Part shown: positions 1-6,871 of the stretch, one piece after another | How the letters are laid out: the number at the start of each line of letters is the position of its first letter | Numbering within the stretch: the first letter of the stretch is position 1 | Source of the DNA: Oligoflexia bacterium | Lineage (GTDB): Bacteria; Bdellovibrionota; UBA1018 | Length of the DNA stretch: 64,000 bases | Assembly (NCBI GenBank): GCA_023701205.1 | Contig: JAMPXJ010000014.1 | Location: 1 to 64,000, forward strand | Direction: 5' to 3' | Notes under the pieces: generated by a model | What the model was told of the DNA's origin: nothing | Database searches by the model: none | The model's input: the letters and a program-made list of their open reading frames with translations, nothing else | Program-made: the position numbers and the translations under genes

Positions 1-161
1 AAGAACTACCGACTCAGAGTGATTGCGCTGTGTGGGTGGGATGGAGTATTTGCGATCAGTAATTGATTCGATGCAAAATCGACATGCCCCTCGTAATGGG
101 GAAGAGCCTTTCCGGCGGTGCCTCGATATGGAAGCCCTGTTGTCGAGGTGCTGGAGGTCGG

Positions 162-206
162 AAAAAAAGCCCGGCTCCCTATCGAGGAGTCAGGCTCTTT
201 TTTTTT
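162..206. terminator. bidirectional intrinsic terminator
   Basis: A hairpin with about 10 pairs is flanked by an A-run (162-168) on one side and a T-run (196-206) on the other, so it can terminate in both directions. On the minus strand it lies 28 nt past the tRNA-Ala gene and is its natural terminator. On the plus strand it would end whatever transcript comes from the left edge. Positions 1-161 hold no gene I can support; a CCTCGA...TCGAGG pairing at about 120-147 hints at the end of a structured RNA but I cannot name it. Confidence 0.7.
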
Positions 207-233
207 GAATGTTGGTTCGAAGACTTTACAAAA

Positions 234-309
234 TGGTGGAGCCGATCGGGATCGAACCGACGACCTGTAGCTTGCAAAGCTACCGCTCTACCAGTTGAGC
301 TACGGCCCC
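234..309 (-). tRNA. tRNA-Ala(UGC)
   Basis: The reverse strand folds as a full 76-nt cloverleaf with encoded CCA. The acceptor stem GGGGCCG pairs with CGGCTCC and contains the G3:U70 wobble that marks alanine tRNAs. The anticodon stem-loop is GTAGC-TTTGCAA-GCTAC, giving anticodon UGC. The T-arm is GGTTCGATCC. It stands alone here rather than inside an rRNA operon, and a terminator follows it at 162-206. Confidence 0.97.
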
Positions 310-411
310 ACCTATACCGACAGTGTATCGGAAGCCTTTCTTACGGTAAAGAAAGGAGAATCGCAACCTCCCTGGCTGGCCAGGGCCGGATTTTTCTGCT
401 AGCCATGAGTT

Positions 412-822
412 ATGGAGCTGACTACCGAGAACTACACCGAAGGATTCCTGGTCGACGAGGAGCTGATGGGCGGCGTGACGGCGCATCCGGATTTTCCGGG
501 TGAATTCGCCGCCTTCGTCCTGAACCACCAAACGGGCGAGTATCTCGCCTATCAGCGTTTCCCTACGCTCCAGGAAGCGCTCGAGATCCTGGGCAAGGTC
601 CAGCGTCCCTGGAAGTTCGAGAAGACCAACGCCTGTGGCGGGGGCGGCTGTGGCGGATGCGGAGGCCATGAGCACGACCATGAACATGGGGACGACCCTG
701 GCCAGGAGCATGGGCATTCGCATGGCGGGTGTGGCGGACACGGCCAGGGCGGCGGTGGCTGCAACGGCAAAGGCGGCTGTGGCGGAAAAGGCGGCTGCGG
801 GAGCAAGCACTCCCACGACTGA
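412..822 (+). CDS. small protein with His/Cys/Gly-rich metal-binding tail
   Basis: I do not recognise a family for this 136-residue protein. Residues 1-70 look like a compact globular domain (acidic, ending in PWKFEK). Residues 74-136 are low-complexity, with CGGGGCGGCGG, HEHDHEHG and repeated GGCGGKGGCG segments, about 9 Cys and 10 His in all, which suggests Ni, Zn or Cu binding or storage. Similar His-rich tails occur in nickel chaperones, but the globular part is not a known nickel chaperone. There is no signal peptide, so it is cytosolic. No strong ribosome site is seen before this ATG. Its TGA abuts the stop of the convergent membrane-protein gene (TGATCA). Confidence 0.75.
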   Translation: MELTTENYTEGFLVDEELMGGVTAHPDFPGEFAAFVLNHQTGEYLAYQRFPTLQEALEILGKVQRPWKFEKTNACGGGGCGGCGGHEHDHEHGDDPGQEHGHSHGGCGGHGQGGGGCNGKGGCGGKGGCGSKHSHD

Positions 823-1551
823 TCATTTCTTTTCGTTCTCCCGGCCCTGCTCCAGCTCCTGAAGGATCAGCTGGGCGCAACTCAGGTAGCGCGCGAGCGA
901 AACGTGGGTTTGATTCGCCGATAGATAAAAGAGCACGAGGAAAAGACCGAGGCCCACGAACTGCGCCAGATTGCTCATCGAGGACTCGAACCAGCCCTGC
1001 AGCGTCTGATGATAGCCGGCTCCCTGCTCGGGAACCACCGAGTCAAGTCCCTGCATGAGCAGGAAGAAAACCGCCCCCGCGAGCGCCGTGAGATAGCGCG
1101 CGCGATGATGGATGCGGTCGAGATCGACCTGGAAGTTGGCGACGATCCAGCGCCAGCCCCTCACGTCGGCGTGCACCTGCGCCTTCATCTCGCCCACGAC
1201 CCGTTCGCGCCATTCGGCATCCTGCAGCGACTGCTTGAGCATGTTGGCGATCCCGCCCCAACGGAAAGCCGAGGGCATTCCGCTCAGGACTTCCGAAGCG
1301 ATGACGTAGATCGCGTAAAGGATCGGGAAGAACAGCACCAGCCACTCGATGTAGCGCCCCAGGTGCCGCGGCAGAACTCCGAGCGTGATCAGAAGCAGGA
1401 GCAGCACCGAAATGGCCGCCGGAATGATGAAGCACCAGAGGAAAACGTTGAACATCCTCCGGCTCATCAACCTCCTCTCCCCCTGCACGTCGCGCCGGAT
1501 GAAGTCCAGGAGATCACGGTAATCGGAAATTCGCCCTTGGCCGGTCTGCAT
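823..1551 (-). CDS. integral membrane protein of unknown function
   Basis: The 242-residue protein has two hydrophobic segments in its first third (around FLWCFIIPAAISVLLLLLI and WLVLFFPILYAIYVI), a soluble middle rich in charged residues, and two more near the C-terminus (ALAGAVFFLLMQGL and FVGLGLFLVLFYL), so four transmembrane helices. I do not recognise the family. The start at 1551 is preferred over the ATG at 1557 because AAAGGA lies 7 nt upstream of it and only 1 nt from the other. It is the last gene of the zapA operon, only 12 nt after ymdB. Confidence 0.8.
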   Translation of the reverse strand: MQTGQGRISDYRDLLDFIRRDVQGERRLMSRRMFNVFLWCFIIPAAISVLLLLLITLGVLPRHLGRYIEWLVLFFPILYAIYVIASEVLSGMPSAFRWGGIANMLKQSLQDAEWRERVVGEMKAQVHADVRGWRWIVANFQVDLDRIHHRARYLTALAGAVFFLLMQGLDSVVPEQGAGYHQTLQGWFESSMSNLAQFVGLGLFLVLFYLSANQTHVSLARYLSCAQLILQELEQGRENEKK

Positions 1552-1563
1552 CCGCATGTCCTT

Positions 1564-2361
1564 TCAGGTTTCGCGCAGCCGCGTGATCGTCCGGGCGCGC
1601 CCCGTGCTCCCGTCGATCTCGATCAGCACCGCGGAGTAACCCCCCGAACCCTCGGCCGGCTCGAATTTCACGGGACGCTTGGTCAGGAACTTCTGGATCG
1701 AGATCTCTTTCTTCACGCCGATCACCGAGTCGAAGCAGCCGCACATGCCAACGTCCGTGATCGCCGCCGTTCCGCCCGGGAGAATTCGCTCGTCCGCGGT
1801 CTGCACGTGCGAATGCGTTCCGATCACGGCGCTGACCTTGCCGTCCATGTAAAACGCGAAGGCCTGTTTTTCGGAGGTCGCCTCTCCGTGGAAGTCGACG
1901 ATGATCGATTCGACCCCGAGTCCCGAGAGGCGATCGGCCTCGCGCTCGGCGACGCGAAACGGGCAATCAAGCGCATCCATGAAAACGCGGCCCATGACCT
2001 GAATCACGCCGAGGCGCTGGCCCGGGCTGCGTCGCGACTCGACCACCGTCACGCCCCGGCCCGGGACCGTGTGAACGGGGTGGTCGGGATAGTTCGCCGG
2101 CCGGAGGACGCGCGTGGTACTCCCCATGAACGGGATGATCTGGCGCTGATCCCATGCATGGTTTCCCGTCGTGATGACGTCCACGCCGTTATCGAGGAAC
2201 TCCTGGGCCATCTCGGGCAGGATGCCATGGCCATGGCTGGCGTTTTCTCCGTTGATAATGACGAAATCGACCTGATGCGCCGGAACCAGGCGGGCGATCG
2301 CCTCTTTGACCGCTTCGCGGCCCGGACGGCCGAATACATCTCCGAAAAAAAGAACTTTCAT
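1564..2361 (-). CDS. ymdB: YmdB-family metallophosphoesterase (2',3'-cyclic-nucleotide phosphodiesterase)
   Basis: This 265-residue protein matches the YmdB/TIGR00282 family over its full length: N-terminal KVLFFGDVFGRPGR, then NGENASHGHG, TTGNHAWD, FHGEATSEK and GTHSHVQTADE, which together hold the metal ligands. Family members hydrolyse 2',3'-cAMP and affect RNA turnover and biofilm regulation in Bacillus. The start at MKVLFFGD (2361) leaves a 4-nt ATGA overlap with the stop of the preceding cyclo-ligase gene, so translation is probably coupled. The RNase Y gene that often sits beside ymdB in other bacteria is absent here. Confidence 0.93.
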   Translation of the reverse strand: MKVLFFGDVFGRPGREAVKEAIARLVPAHQVDFVIINGENASHGHGILPEMAQEFLDNGVDVITTGNHAWDQRQIIPFMGSTTRVLRPANYPDHPVHTVPGRGVTVVESRRSPGQRLGVIQVMGRVFMDALDCPFRVAEREADRLSGLGVESIIVDFHGEATSEKQAFAFYMDGKVSAVIGTHSHVQTADERILPGGTAAITDVGMCGCFDSVIGVKKEISIQKFLTKRPVKFEPAEGSGGYSAVLIEIDGSTGRARTITRLRET

Positions 2362-2987
2362 GAGGGGTGCCGAAGCGCCTTTCCAGCGAGCCACCTGTCG
2401 AGCCGCGGGGTCCGCGCCTCGCGGCGCTCGGTCAGGATCCAATCCACCGGCTGATCCCAGGGCTCCTGAGCCAGCCGCGGTACCAATTGAAAATCGAAGG
2501 CAGCCGCCACCCGCAGCGCCCGCGCGGCCCGGGGGAGAAAACGGTCATAATAACCTGCGCCCATCCCGATCCGCTCGCCCTGCATACCAAAGACGACGCC
2601 GGGAACAAAGAGCAGATCGAGCTGCGCCGGATCCTGGGCCGGAAGGGATGAGGGCGGCTCCTCGATGCCGAATGGTCCGGAGCTCCAGGGCAGATGCGGC
2701 ACCCCTTCGGCGAATTCCAGATCCTTCCCTTTTACGCGGGGAAAAAAAAGCACGCTCCCTCGCGAACGCAGCCATGCCTCGAGAGTCGCCAATGCGGGCT
2801 CCTCGGGGAGCGGCCGGAAAAAGCCGATCCGGGCGCCTGAGAGCAGCCGCTCGATGCCGAGCCCTGCAAAAGCGCCCATCACTCTCGCCGAGATGTGCCC
2901 GCCCAGCGTCTCAGCCTCGCTCCTCGGCTGCGCCCGCCGGCGAGCCAGCGCCTCCCGCCTCAGGGCCGCCGCCGCCTCGGAACTCAT
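2358..2987 (-). CDS. 5-formyltetrahydrofolate cyclo-ligase
   Basis: The 209-residue protein is a 5-FTHF cyclo-ligase (MTHFS, YgfA/FAU1 type), which uses ATP to convert 5-formyl-THF to 5,10-methenyl-THF in folate one-carbon metabolism. The diagnostic signatures are PLPEEPAL near residue 60, FVPGVVFGMQGERIGMGAGY with YDRFL, and the N-terminal basic helix. It overlaps zapA upstream and ymdB downstream by 4 nt each, so the three are one translation-coupled operon. In gammaproteobacteria 6S RNA separates zapA from this gene; here there is no room for it. Confidence 0.92.
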   Translation of the reverse strand: MSSEAAAALRREALARRRAQPRSEAETLGGHISARVMGAFAGLGIERLLSGARIGFFRPLPEEPALATLEAWLRSRGSVLFFPRVKGKDLEFAEGVPHLPWSSGPFGIEEPPSSLPAQDPAQLDLLFVPGVVFGMQGERIGMGAGYYDRFLPRAARALRVAAAFDFQLVPRLAQEPWDQPVDWILTERREARTPRLDRWLAGKALRHPS

Positions 2988-3289
2988 CCACCCAGCTCGG
3001 ACTCGATGATGCTCAAAAGCCGGCTCGAACGTCTTTCGATCTCTTCCTTGAAGACGGAGGTCTTCTCCCTGGCTTCGAGATACTCATCGGCCAGCTCCAG
3101 CAGCGCCAGTAGCGCCACTTGATGAGGGGAGACGAGGCCTTTGGGGGCCCGCTTTTCCGCCTTCCGCAGCTTGGCGCTGACGAATTCCACCACTTCCCGG
3201 GTCCGTACAGGGTCCGTTTGAGTCGCCTTAAGCGCAATGCGCTGTCCCAAGAGCTTGATTTCGAGTGCTTCTGATTTTGGCATCTTCAT
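2984..3289 (-). CDS. zapA: cell division protein ZapA
   Basis: This 101-residue protein has the ZapA layout: a short N-terminal beta strand segment (LEIKLLGQRIALK), then a helical region ending in a coiled coil (LLELADEYLEAREKT...IESELGG). ZapA binds FtsZ polymers and bundles them at the Z-ring. Several in-frame ATGs lie close together (3319, 3301, 3289, 3283); 3289 is chosen because the ZapA fold begins just after it, but no clear ribosome site decides. It is the first gene of the operon, and the 113-nt gap to the divergent coiled-coil gene must carry both promoters. Confidence 0.85.
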   Translation of the reverse strand: MKMPKSEALEIKLLGQRIALKATQTDPVRTREVVEFVSAKLRKAEKRAPKGLVSPHQVALLALLELADEYLEAREKTSVFKEEIERRSSRLLSIIESELGG

Positions 3290-3402
3290 AAAAGTTAACA
3301 TTTTCGGCCGAAACGTCAACGGCCCGCCGTTGACGCTGCAAAATCTGCCTCTTGGTTTTGCGGCCCTGAAGCCGTCATAATCAAAAAAGGAGTGGCAAAG
3401 GA

Positions 3403-3861
3403 ATGCCGGCCGATATCAGGAGCACCGCTTCGGAGGAACTCCGACTCCGGAACTACAGAACCCAGCTCGAACAACGCAACCAGATGGAGATCCGCGAGCT
3501 CGAGCAGAAGCACTCGGAGGATCTCCAGCGGACACTCGAGCAGCAGGCCGCGCAGCTGGACGAGCTCAAGGAAGCCTACGACGTCCAGATTTCGCGCGAG
3601 GCCGAGACGCTCGAGGATCGCCTGCACCGGGTTCGCCTGCAGAACGACGAGCGCGTCGAGGAAGAGAAGCGCAACGGCGAGGCCCAGGTATCCAAGCTCA
3701 AGTCCGCCAACCAGAACCGGATCGCCGAATACAAGAAGCAATCCGAAGCGCAGCTCGAAACGCTGCGGAAACAGCACCAGGCCACCGCGGAGTCGCTCCA
3801 CGATCAGGCCCGGAAATCGGCCAGGAAAGCCGAACGCGAGCTCCGCTCGCAAGGTACCTAG
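3403..3861 (+). CDS. coiled-coil protein
   Basis: The 152-residue protein is almost wholly helical and charged (Glu, Gln, Arg, Lys), with heptad-like Leu spacing from residue 15 to 140, so it should form a long coiled coil. It has no signal peptide or membrane segment. A good AAAGGA ribosome site lies about 14 nt upstream, with AAAGGA again at 2 nt. A second small gene follows after 15 nt, suggesting a two-gene unit. I recognise no family. Its position divergent from zapA could suggest a structural or division role, but that is only inference. Confidence 0.8.
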   Translation: MPADIRSTASEELRLRNYRTQLEQRNQMEIRELEQKHSEDLQRTLEQQAAQLDELKEAYDVQISREAETLEDRLHRVRLQNDERVEEEKRNGEAQVSKLKSANQNRIAEYKKQSEAQLETLRKQHQATAESLHDQARKSARKAERELRSQGT

Positions 3862-3876
3862 GGAAAGGGAATCGCC

Positions 3877-4089
3877 ATGCTGAACAAGAACACGTCCGCC
3901 TCTCAAGCCAACAAGGAAGCCCCCGGCGCCGCGCCGGACGCGGTGGCAATCCATGGGTTCCAGCAGGTGCTCGAGATGCTCAGGATCGCGGACCCCGCGT
4001 TCCGCGAGTCGCTCCTGCGCCGCTTGGCGGCCCGGGACGTTCAGCTCGCCAAGACGCTACGGAACGATCTGGCCGAGCTCGGCCTCTGA
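3877..4089 (+). CDS. small hypothetical protein
   Basis: This 70-residue protein has a low-complexity N-terminus (about 24 residues rich in Ala, Asn, Ser) and a helical C-terminal half with FQQVLEML, ESLLRRLA and LRNDLAELGL, which resembles a small amphipathic helical bundle. A GGGAAAGGGA ribosome site precedes the ATG. It follows the coiled-coil gene by 15 nt and probably shares its transcript. There is no signal peptide. I do not recognise the family. Confidence 0.7.
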   Translation: MLNKNTSASQANKEAPGAAPDAVAIHGFQQVLEMLRIADPAFRESLLRRLAARDVQLAKTLRNDLAELGL

Positions 4090-4095
4090 CTTTCC

Positions 4096-4416
4096 TTAAT
4101 AGGCCTGTCCGGTGACCGTCGAAGGATGAATTTCGCCGGGCGCGGGAATCCGTCCGCTGTCCTCCGCCCGCACGAGCTTGAGCTCGCCTTCATAAATCGC
4201 CTTGTCGTGGCCCACTCCGTCCGCCGCCAGCTTCACGCGGCCGTCGGGAATCGAGCTCTCGGCGAGCTCCAAAACCTTCTCCAGCAGGACGAGCTCGGTC
4301 ACGGCGGGGCCGCGCGCAAGCTCGCGCTCGGGGCTGCCCGCGCCGGCCTGAGGCGCGTAGGCCACGCTGAGGGACAGCAGACCCAGAATGGAAAAAGCTC
4401 GCGATAAAGCTTTCAT
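4096..4416 (-). CDS. small secreted protein
   Basis: The 106-residue product begins with a classic Sec signal peptide (MKALSRAF, hydrophobic ILGLLSLSVA, then AGAG near residue 27), so the mature protein is about 80 residues in the periplasm. No cysteines or known domain are visible. An AAGGAG ribosome site sits 7 nt before the ATG. It converges on the small gene ending at 4089. The function is unknown. Confidence 0.72.
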   Translation of the reverse strand: MKALSRAFSILGLLSLSVAYAPQAGAGSPERELARGPAVTELVLLEKVLELAESSIPDGRVKLAADGVGHDKAIYEGELKLVRAEDSGRIPAPGEIHPSTVTGQAY

Positions 4417-4562
4417 GGCTCACTCCTTCTTTCTAAAACTTTGCTTACCTTGAGTTAAAGCAAGCCGGATGCCGCGCTATTTCTGAGGCCCTAATCCGCT
4501 AAAAGCCCAAGCCAACCCAGCGCGGGACCGAAGCCCGCCGTCGAAGTTGACGGGTGTAAAAA

Positions 4563-5537
4563 TCATTTACAATCCGCCGCGGGCGGGCCGGGGGCCCGGG
4601 TCACGCGATTGCGGCCCCCCTCCTTGGAGCGGTAGAGCGCCTCGTCGGCGGCCTTGAGGATGTCCTCCTCGCGTAGCGCCCCTCCTCCGTATTCCGCAAC
4701 GCCGATGCTCACTGAAACGAAGCCCAAGGGCTGCTTGTCGGCGAACGCGAAGGGATAGGCCGCCACCTTCGCCCGGATCCGCTCCGCGAGCACCAGGGCG
4801 CCTTCGCCCGGAGTCGAGCGGCAGAGCACGACGAACTCCTCGCCCCCGTAACGCGCGGCGAGATCGAGATTGCGGCATTCGCTCTTGAGGATCGCGGCGA
4901 AGGAACGCAAGAGCTCGTCGCCGGCGGGATGACCGTTCTGATCGTTGTAGCGCTTGAAGTGATCCAGATCGCAGAAGACGATCGAGTAAGGCTGGCCGTA
5001 GCGCTCGGCGCGTTCATGCTCCTCGTGCAGCTCCTGCTTGAAAAAGCGGTAATTCGCGAGTTGGGTCATCTCGTCCTGGGTCGAGAGCGCCTCGAGCTTC
5101 GAGTTCAAGACGATCAGCTCCCGGAGGTAGCGTTCCTCATTGGCGCGCGCTTCGCGCTCCGCCGTGACATCGCGGCAGATCAGCTGCAGCGCTTTGCGAC
5201 CTCCCGCCAGCTCCAGCACGCAAGCGACGATCTCGAGCGAAATCCGCCGCTCGCCGCTTCCGACCCAGCTCACGCCGAACTTGCGCAGATAGTAGCGACG
5301 CTTGCTCATCCGGAGCGCCTTGGCGAACCCCTCACGATCGCTTTCCAGCAGGAAGTCGCTCAGCTGGGCACCCAAAGCCTTTTCCATGGAAAGCCCCAGC
5401 GTGAGCTCCGCGGCGGGATTCACGTCGATGACCTCGTAGGTCTCGGCGTCCACGAGAAAACCGGGATCGGGCATCCGGTCGAAAAGATCCGAGTAATTCG
5501 CGATCAGGGAGGGCCTCGGTGCCTCGCCTTCGCTCAC
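4563..5537 (-). CDS. PAS-GGDEF diguanylate cyclase
   Basis: Residues about 10-130 form a PAS domain (FDRMPDPGFLVDAETYEVIDVN and the following IEL-type core), followed by a short linker and a GGDEF domain with signature RYGGEEF, which makes c-di-GMP from two GTP. An RxxD inhibitory site (RNLD) lies five residues before GGEEF, so product inhibition is expected. No transmembrane segment is visible; the enzyme should be cytosolic. The GTG at 5537 is chosen because it overlaps the ppx stop as GTGA; the open frame extends to an ATG at 5612 inside ppx, which has no support. It is the last gene of the gatC operon. Confidence 0.9.
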   Translation of the reverse strand: MSEGEAPRPSLIANYSDLFDRMPDPGFLVDAETYEVIDVNPAAELTLGLSMEKALGAQLSDFLLESDREGFAKALRMSKRRYYLRKFGVSWVGSGERRISLEIVACVLELAGGRKALQLICRDVTAEREARANEERYLRELIVLNSKLEALSTQDEMTQLANYRFFKQELHEEHERAERYGQPYSIVFCDLDHFKRYNDQNGHPAGDELLRSFAAILKSECRNLDLAARYGGEEFVVLCRSTPGEGALVLAERIRAKVAAYPFAFADKQPLGFVSVSIGVAEYGGGALREEDILKAADEALYRSKEGGRNRVTRAPGPPAADCK

Positions 5538-6430
5538 AGCAGGGCTCCGAACCGGAGCCCCCGCGTGCTCACCCGGCACTCGGGGAAGGAAAGCAGCTCC
5601 ATGGCGCGCCAAAGAATCATCGCGCCGGCGAGCAGCACGTCGGCTCGCCCCTTCTCAACTCCGGGAAGCGCGCAGCGCTCGTCGTGGTCGCGCCACTTGA
5701 GCTCCTCGACCATGCGATGGACATCCCCGCGCGAGAGCGTGAGTCCGTCGATCCGTGCGGCGTCAAAGCGCGGCAGGCCCAGGTGCCAAGCCGCGAGCGT
5801 CGTCGCCGTGCCAGCGACCGCCACGAGCCGCGGCTCCCGCGGCTGGGCGTCTCGCCAGGCGCGGAGCGGCTCCAGGAGCGCGTCGATCGCCTCCTGACAG
5901 TCCCAGAACTCGGAATCGGTGACTGGATCGCTCTTGAGATAGCGCTCGGTGAAACGCACGCAGCCGAGATCCACGCTCTGACCTCCGCGACTCCCGATGA
6001 TTTCGGTACTGCCTCCGCCGATATCGATCACCGCTGAGCTCTCGGGATCCATCCCGGGCAGCAGGCCGCCCAGGAAAGTCATCCGAGCCTCCTCGTCGCC
6101 CGAAAGGACGCGAAAGCGGAAGCCTGTCTCTTTTTCCACGCGCGCGAAAAACTCGCCACCATTGCGCGCATCGCGCGCCTGGCTCGTGGCCACGCAGACG
6201 GTTTCCTCCGGTCGCGCGCCCGCCTGGCTCACCTTCGCGGCATAATCCGCCAGGCACGCCAGCGTCCGAGCGATCGCCTCCGGATGCAGCTCGCGCCGAT
6301 CATCGACGCCCTGCCCCAGTCTCACCACGGTCGAGTGATCGCTCACGATCCGAAGCGCTCTCGCGGAATCGGTCTCCGCGATCAGCAGCAGGCAGGTATT
6401 GGTACCCAGATCGATCGACGAGCGGATCAT
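5534..6430 (-). CDS. Ppx/GppA family exopolyphosphatase
   Basis: The 298-residue protein has the ASKHA fold marks of Ppx/GppA: SIDLGTNTCLLLI at the N-terminus, the EEARMTFLGG loop, IDIGGGSTEII, and AGTATTLAA. Members hydrolyse inorganic polyphosphate or pppGpp. It is the short form with only the two actin-like domains and no HD domain. The start overlaps the upstream lipoprotein stop by 4 nt and its stop overlaps the diguanylate cyclase start, so it is translated from the same polycistron. Whether polyP or pppGpp is the substrate cannot be told here. Confidence 0.92.
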   Translation of the reverse strand: MIRSSIDLGTNTCLLLIAETDSARALRIVSDHSTVVRLGQGVDDRRELHPEAIARTLACLADYAAKVSQAGARPEETVCVATSQARDARNGGEFFARVEKETGFRFRVLSGDEEARMTFLGGLLPGMDPESSAVIDIGGGSTEIIGSRGGQSVDLGCVRFTERYLKSDPVTDSEFWDCQEAIDALLEPLRAWRDAQPREPRLVAVAGTATTLAAWHLGLPRFDAARIDGLTLSRGDVHRMVEELKWRDHDERCALPGVEKGRADVLLAGAMILWRAMELLSFPECRVSTRGLRFGALL

Positions 6431-6843
6431 TGTTTCTTTTCATCCACGCCGAGCTTGACCTTGAGCTTGTAGTTTTCCTTCTCGAGGGCCTCGGCCTTTT
6501 CCTTCCAGTACCTGGCTTCCTGCTCGAGCTCCGCGATCTTGCGACCGCGCTCGTGCGAAAGCGAGTAGTACCCTTCGGAGAAATTCTCCGTATCCGGATT
6601 GAAGAAGCCCACGCGGGTCTCTCCATCGACGATCCCTTTTACGCGGAAGCCGCCGTCGGCGGCCTCGGCCTCGGTCACCTGGACGTCGAAGGACTTCCCG
6701 GGATATGCCTTGTCCTGCCAGTAGCGGGCGGCGGCTTCTTTCGCCTTGTTCTTGGCCTTTTCGGTGGCGCAACCGGTAGCGAATGCCCCGACCAGCGCGC
6801 ACAGGACGATCATCAATGAAATTTTTCCGTTTGCCACTTTCAT
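6427..6843 (-). CDS. lipoprotein with C-terminal coiled coil
   Basis: This 138-residue protein starts with a lipoprotein signal peptide whose lipobox is FATGC (Cys25), so it should be lipid-anchored in the periplasm. A central segment (SFDVQVTEAEAADGGFRVKG) looks like a small beta domain and the C-terminal 40 residues form a coiled coil (KIAELEQEARYWKEKAEALE). It lies between an AsmA gene (28 nt upstream) and ppx (4-nt overlap). No known family is recognised; an envelope role is inferred from the lipid anchor and the AsmA neighbour. Confidence 0.8.
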   Translation of the reverse strand: MKVANGKISLMIVLCALVGAFATGCATEKAKNKAKEAAARYWQDKAYPGKSFDVQVTEAEAADGGFRVKGIVDGETRVGFFNPDTENFSEGYYSLSHERGRKIAELEQEARYWKEKAEALEKENYKLKVKLGVDEKKQ

Positions 6844-6871
6844 CAGAATCTCCTCGAGCTCGATGTCGGCC

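Noticed and set aside
1-160. Possible end of a structured RNA (6S, SRP or similar) before the left-hand terminator
   Set aside because: Some pairing is visible but the SRP tetraloop/asymmetric loop and other hallmark sequences are absent, and the 5' end is outside the window.
280-816. Long minus-strand frames opposite the His/Cys/Gly-rich gene
   Set aside because: Low-complexity codon shadows (Pro/Ala/His-rich) of the plus-strand gene, no start signal, and one runs through the tRNA.
1009-2454. 481-codon plus-strand frame over the membrane-protein and ymdB genes
   Set aside because: Arg/His/Asp-rich shadow typical of the antisense of GC-rich genes; the minus-strand genes carry clear family motifs.
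2980-2990. 6S RNA between zapA and the cyclo-ligase gene
   Set aside because: The two genes overlap by 4 nt, leaving no space.
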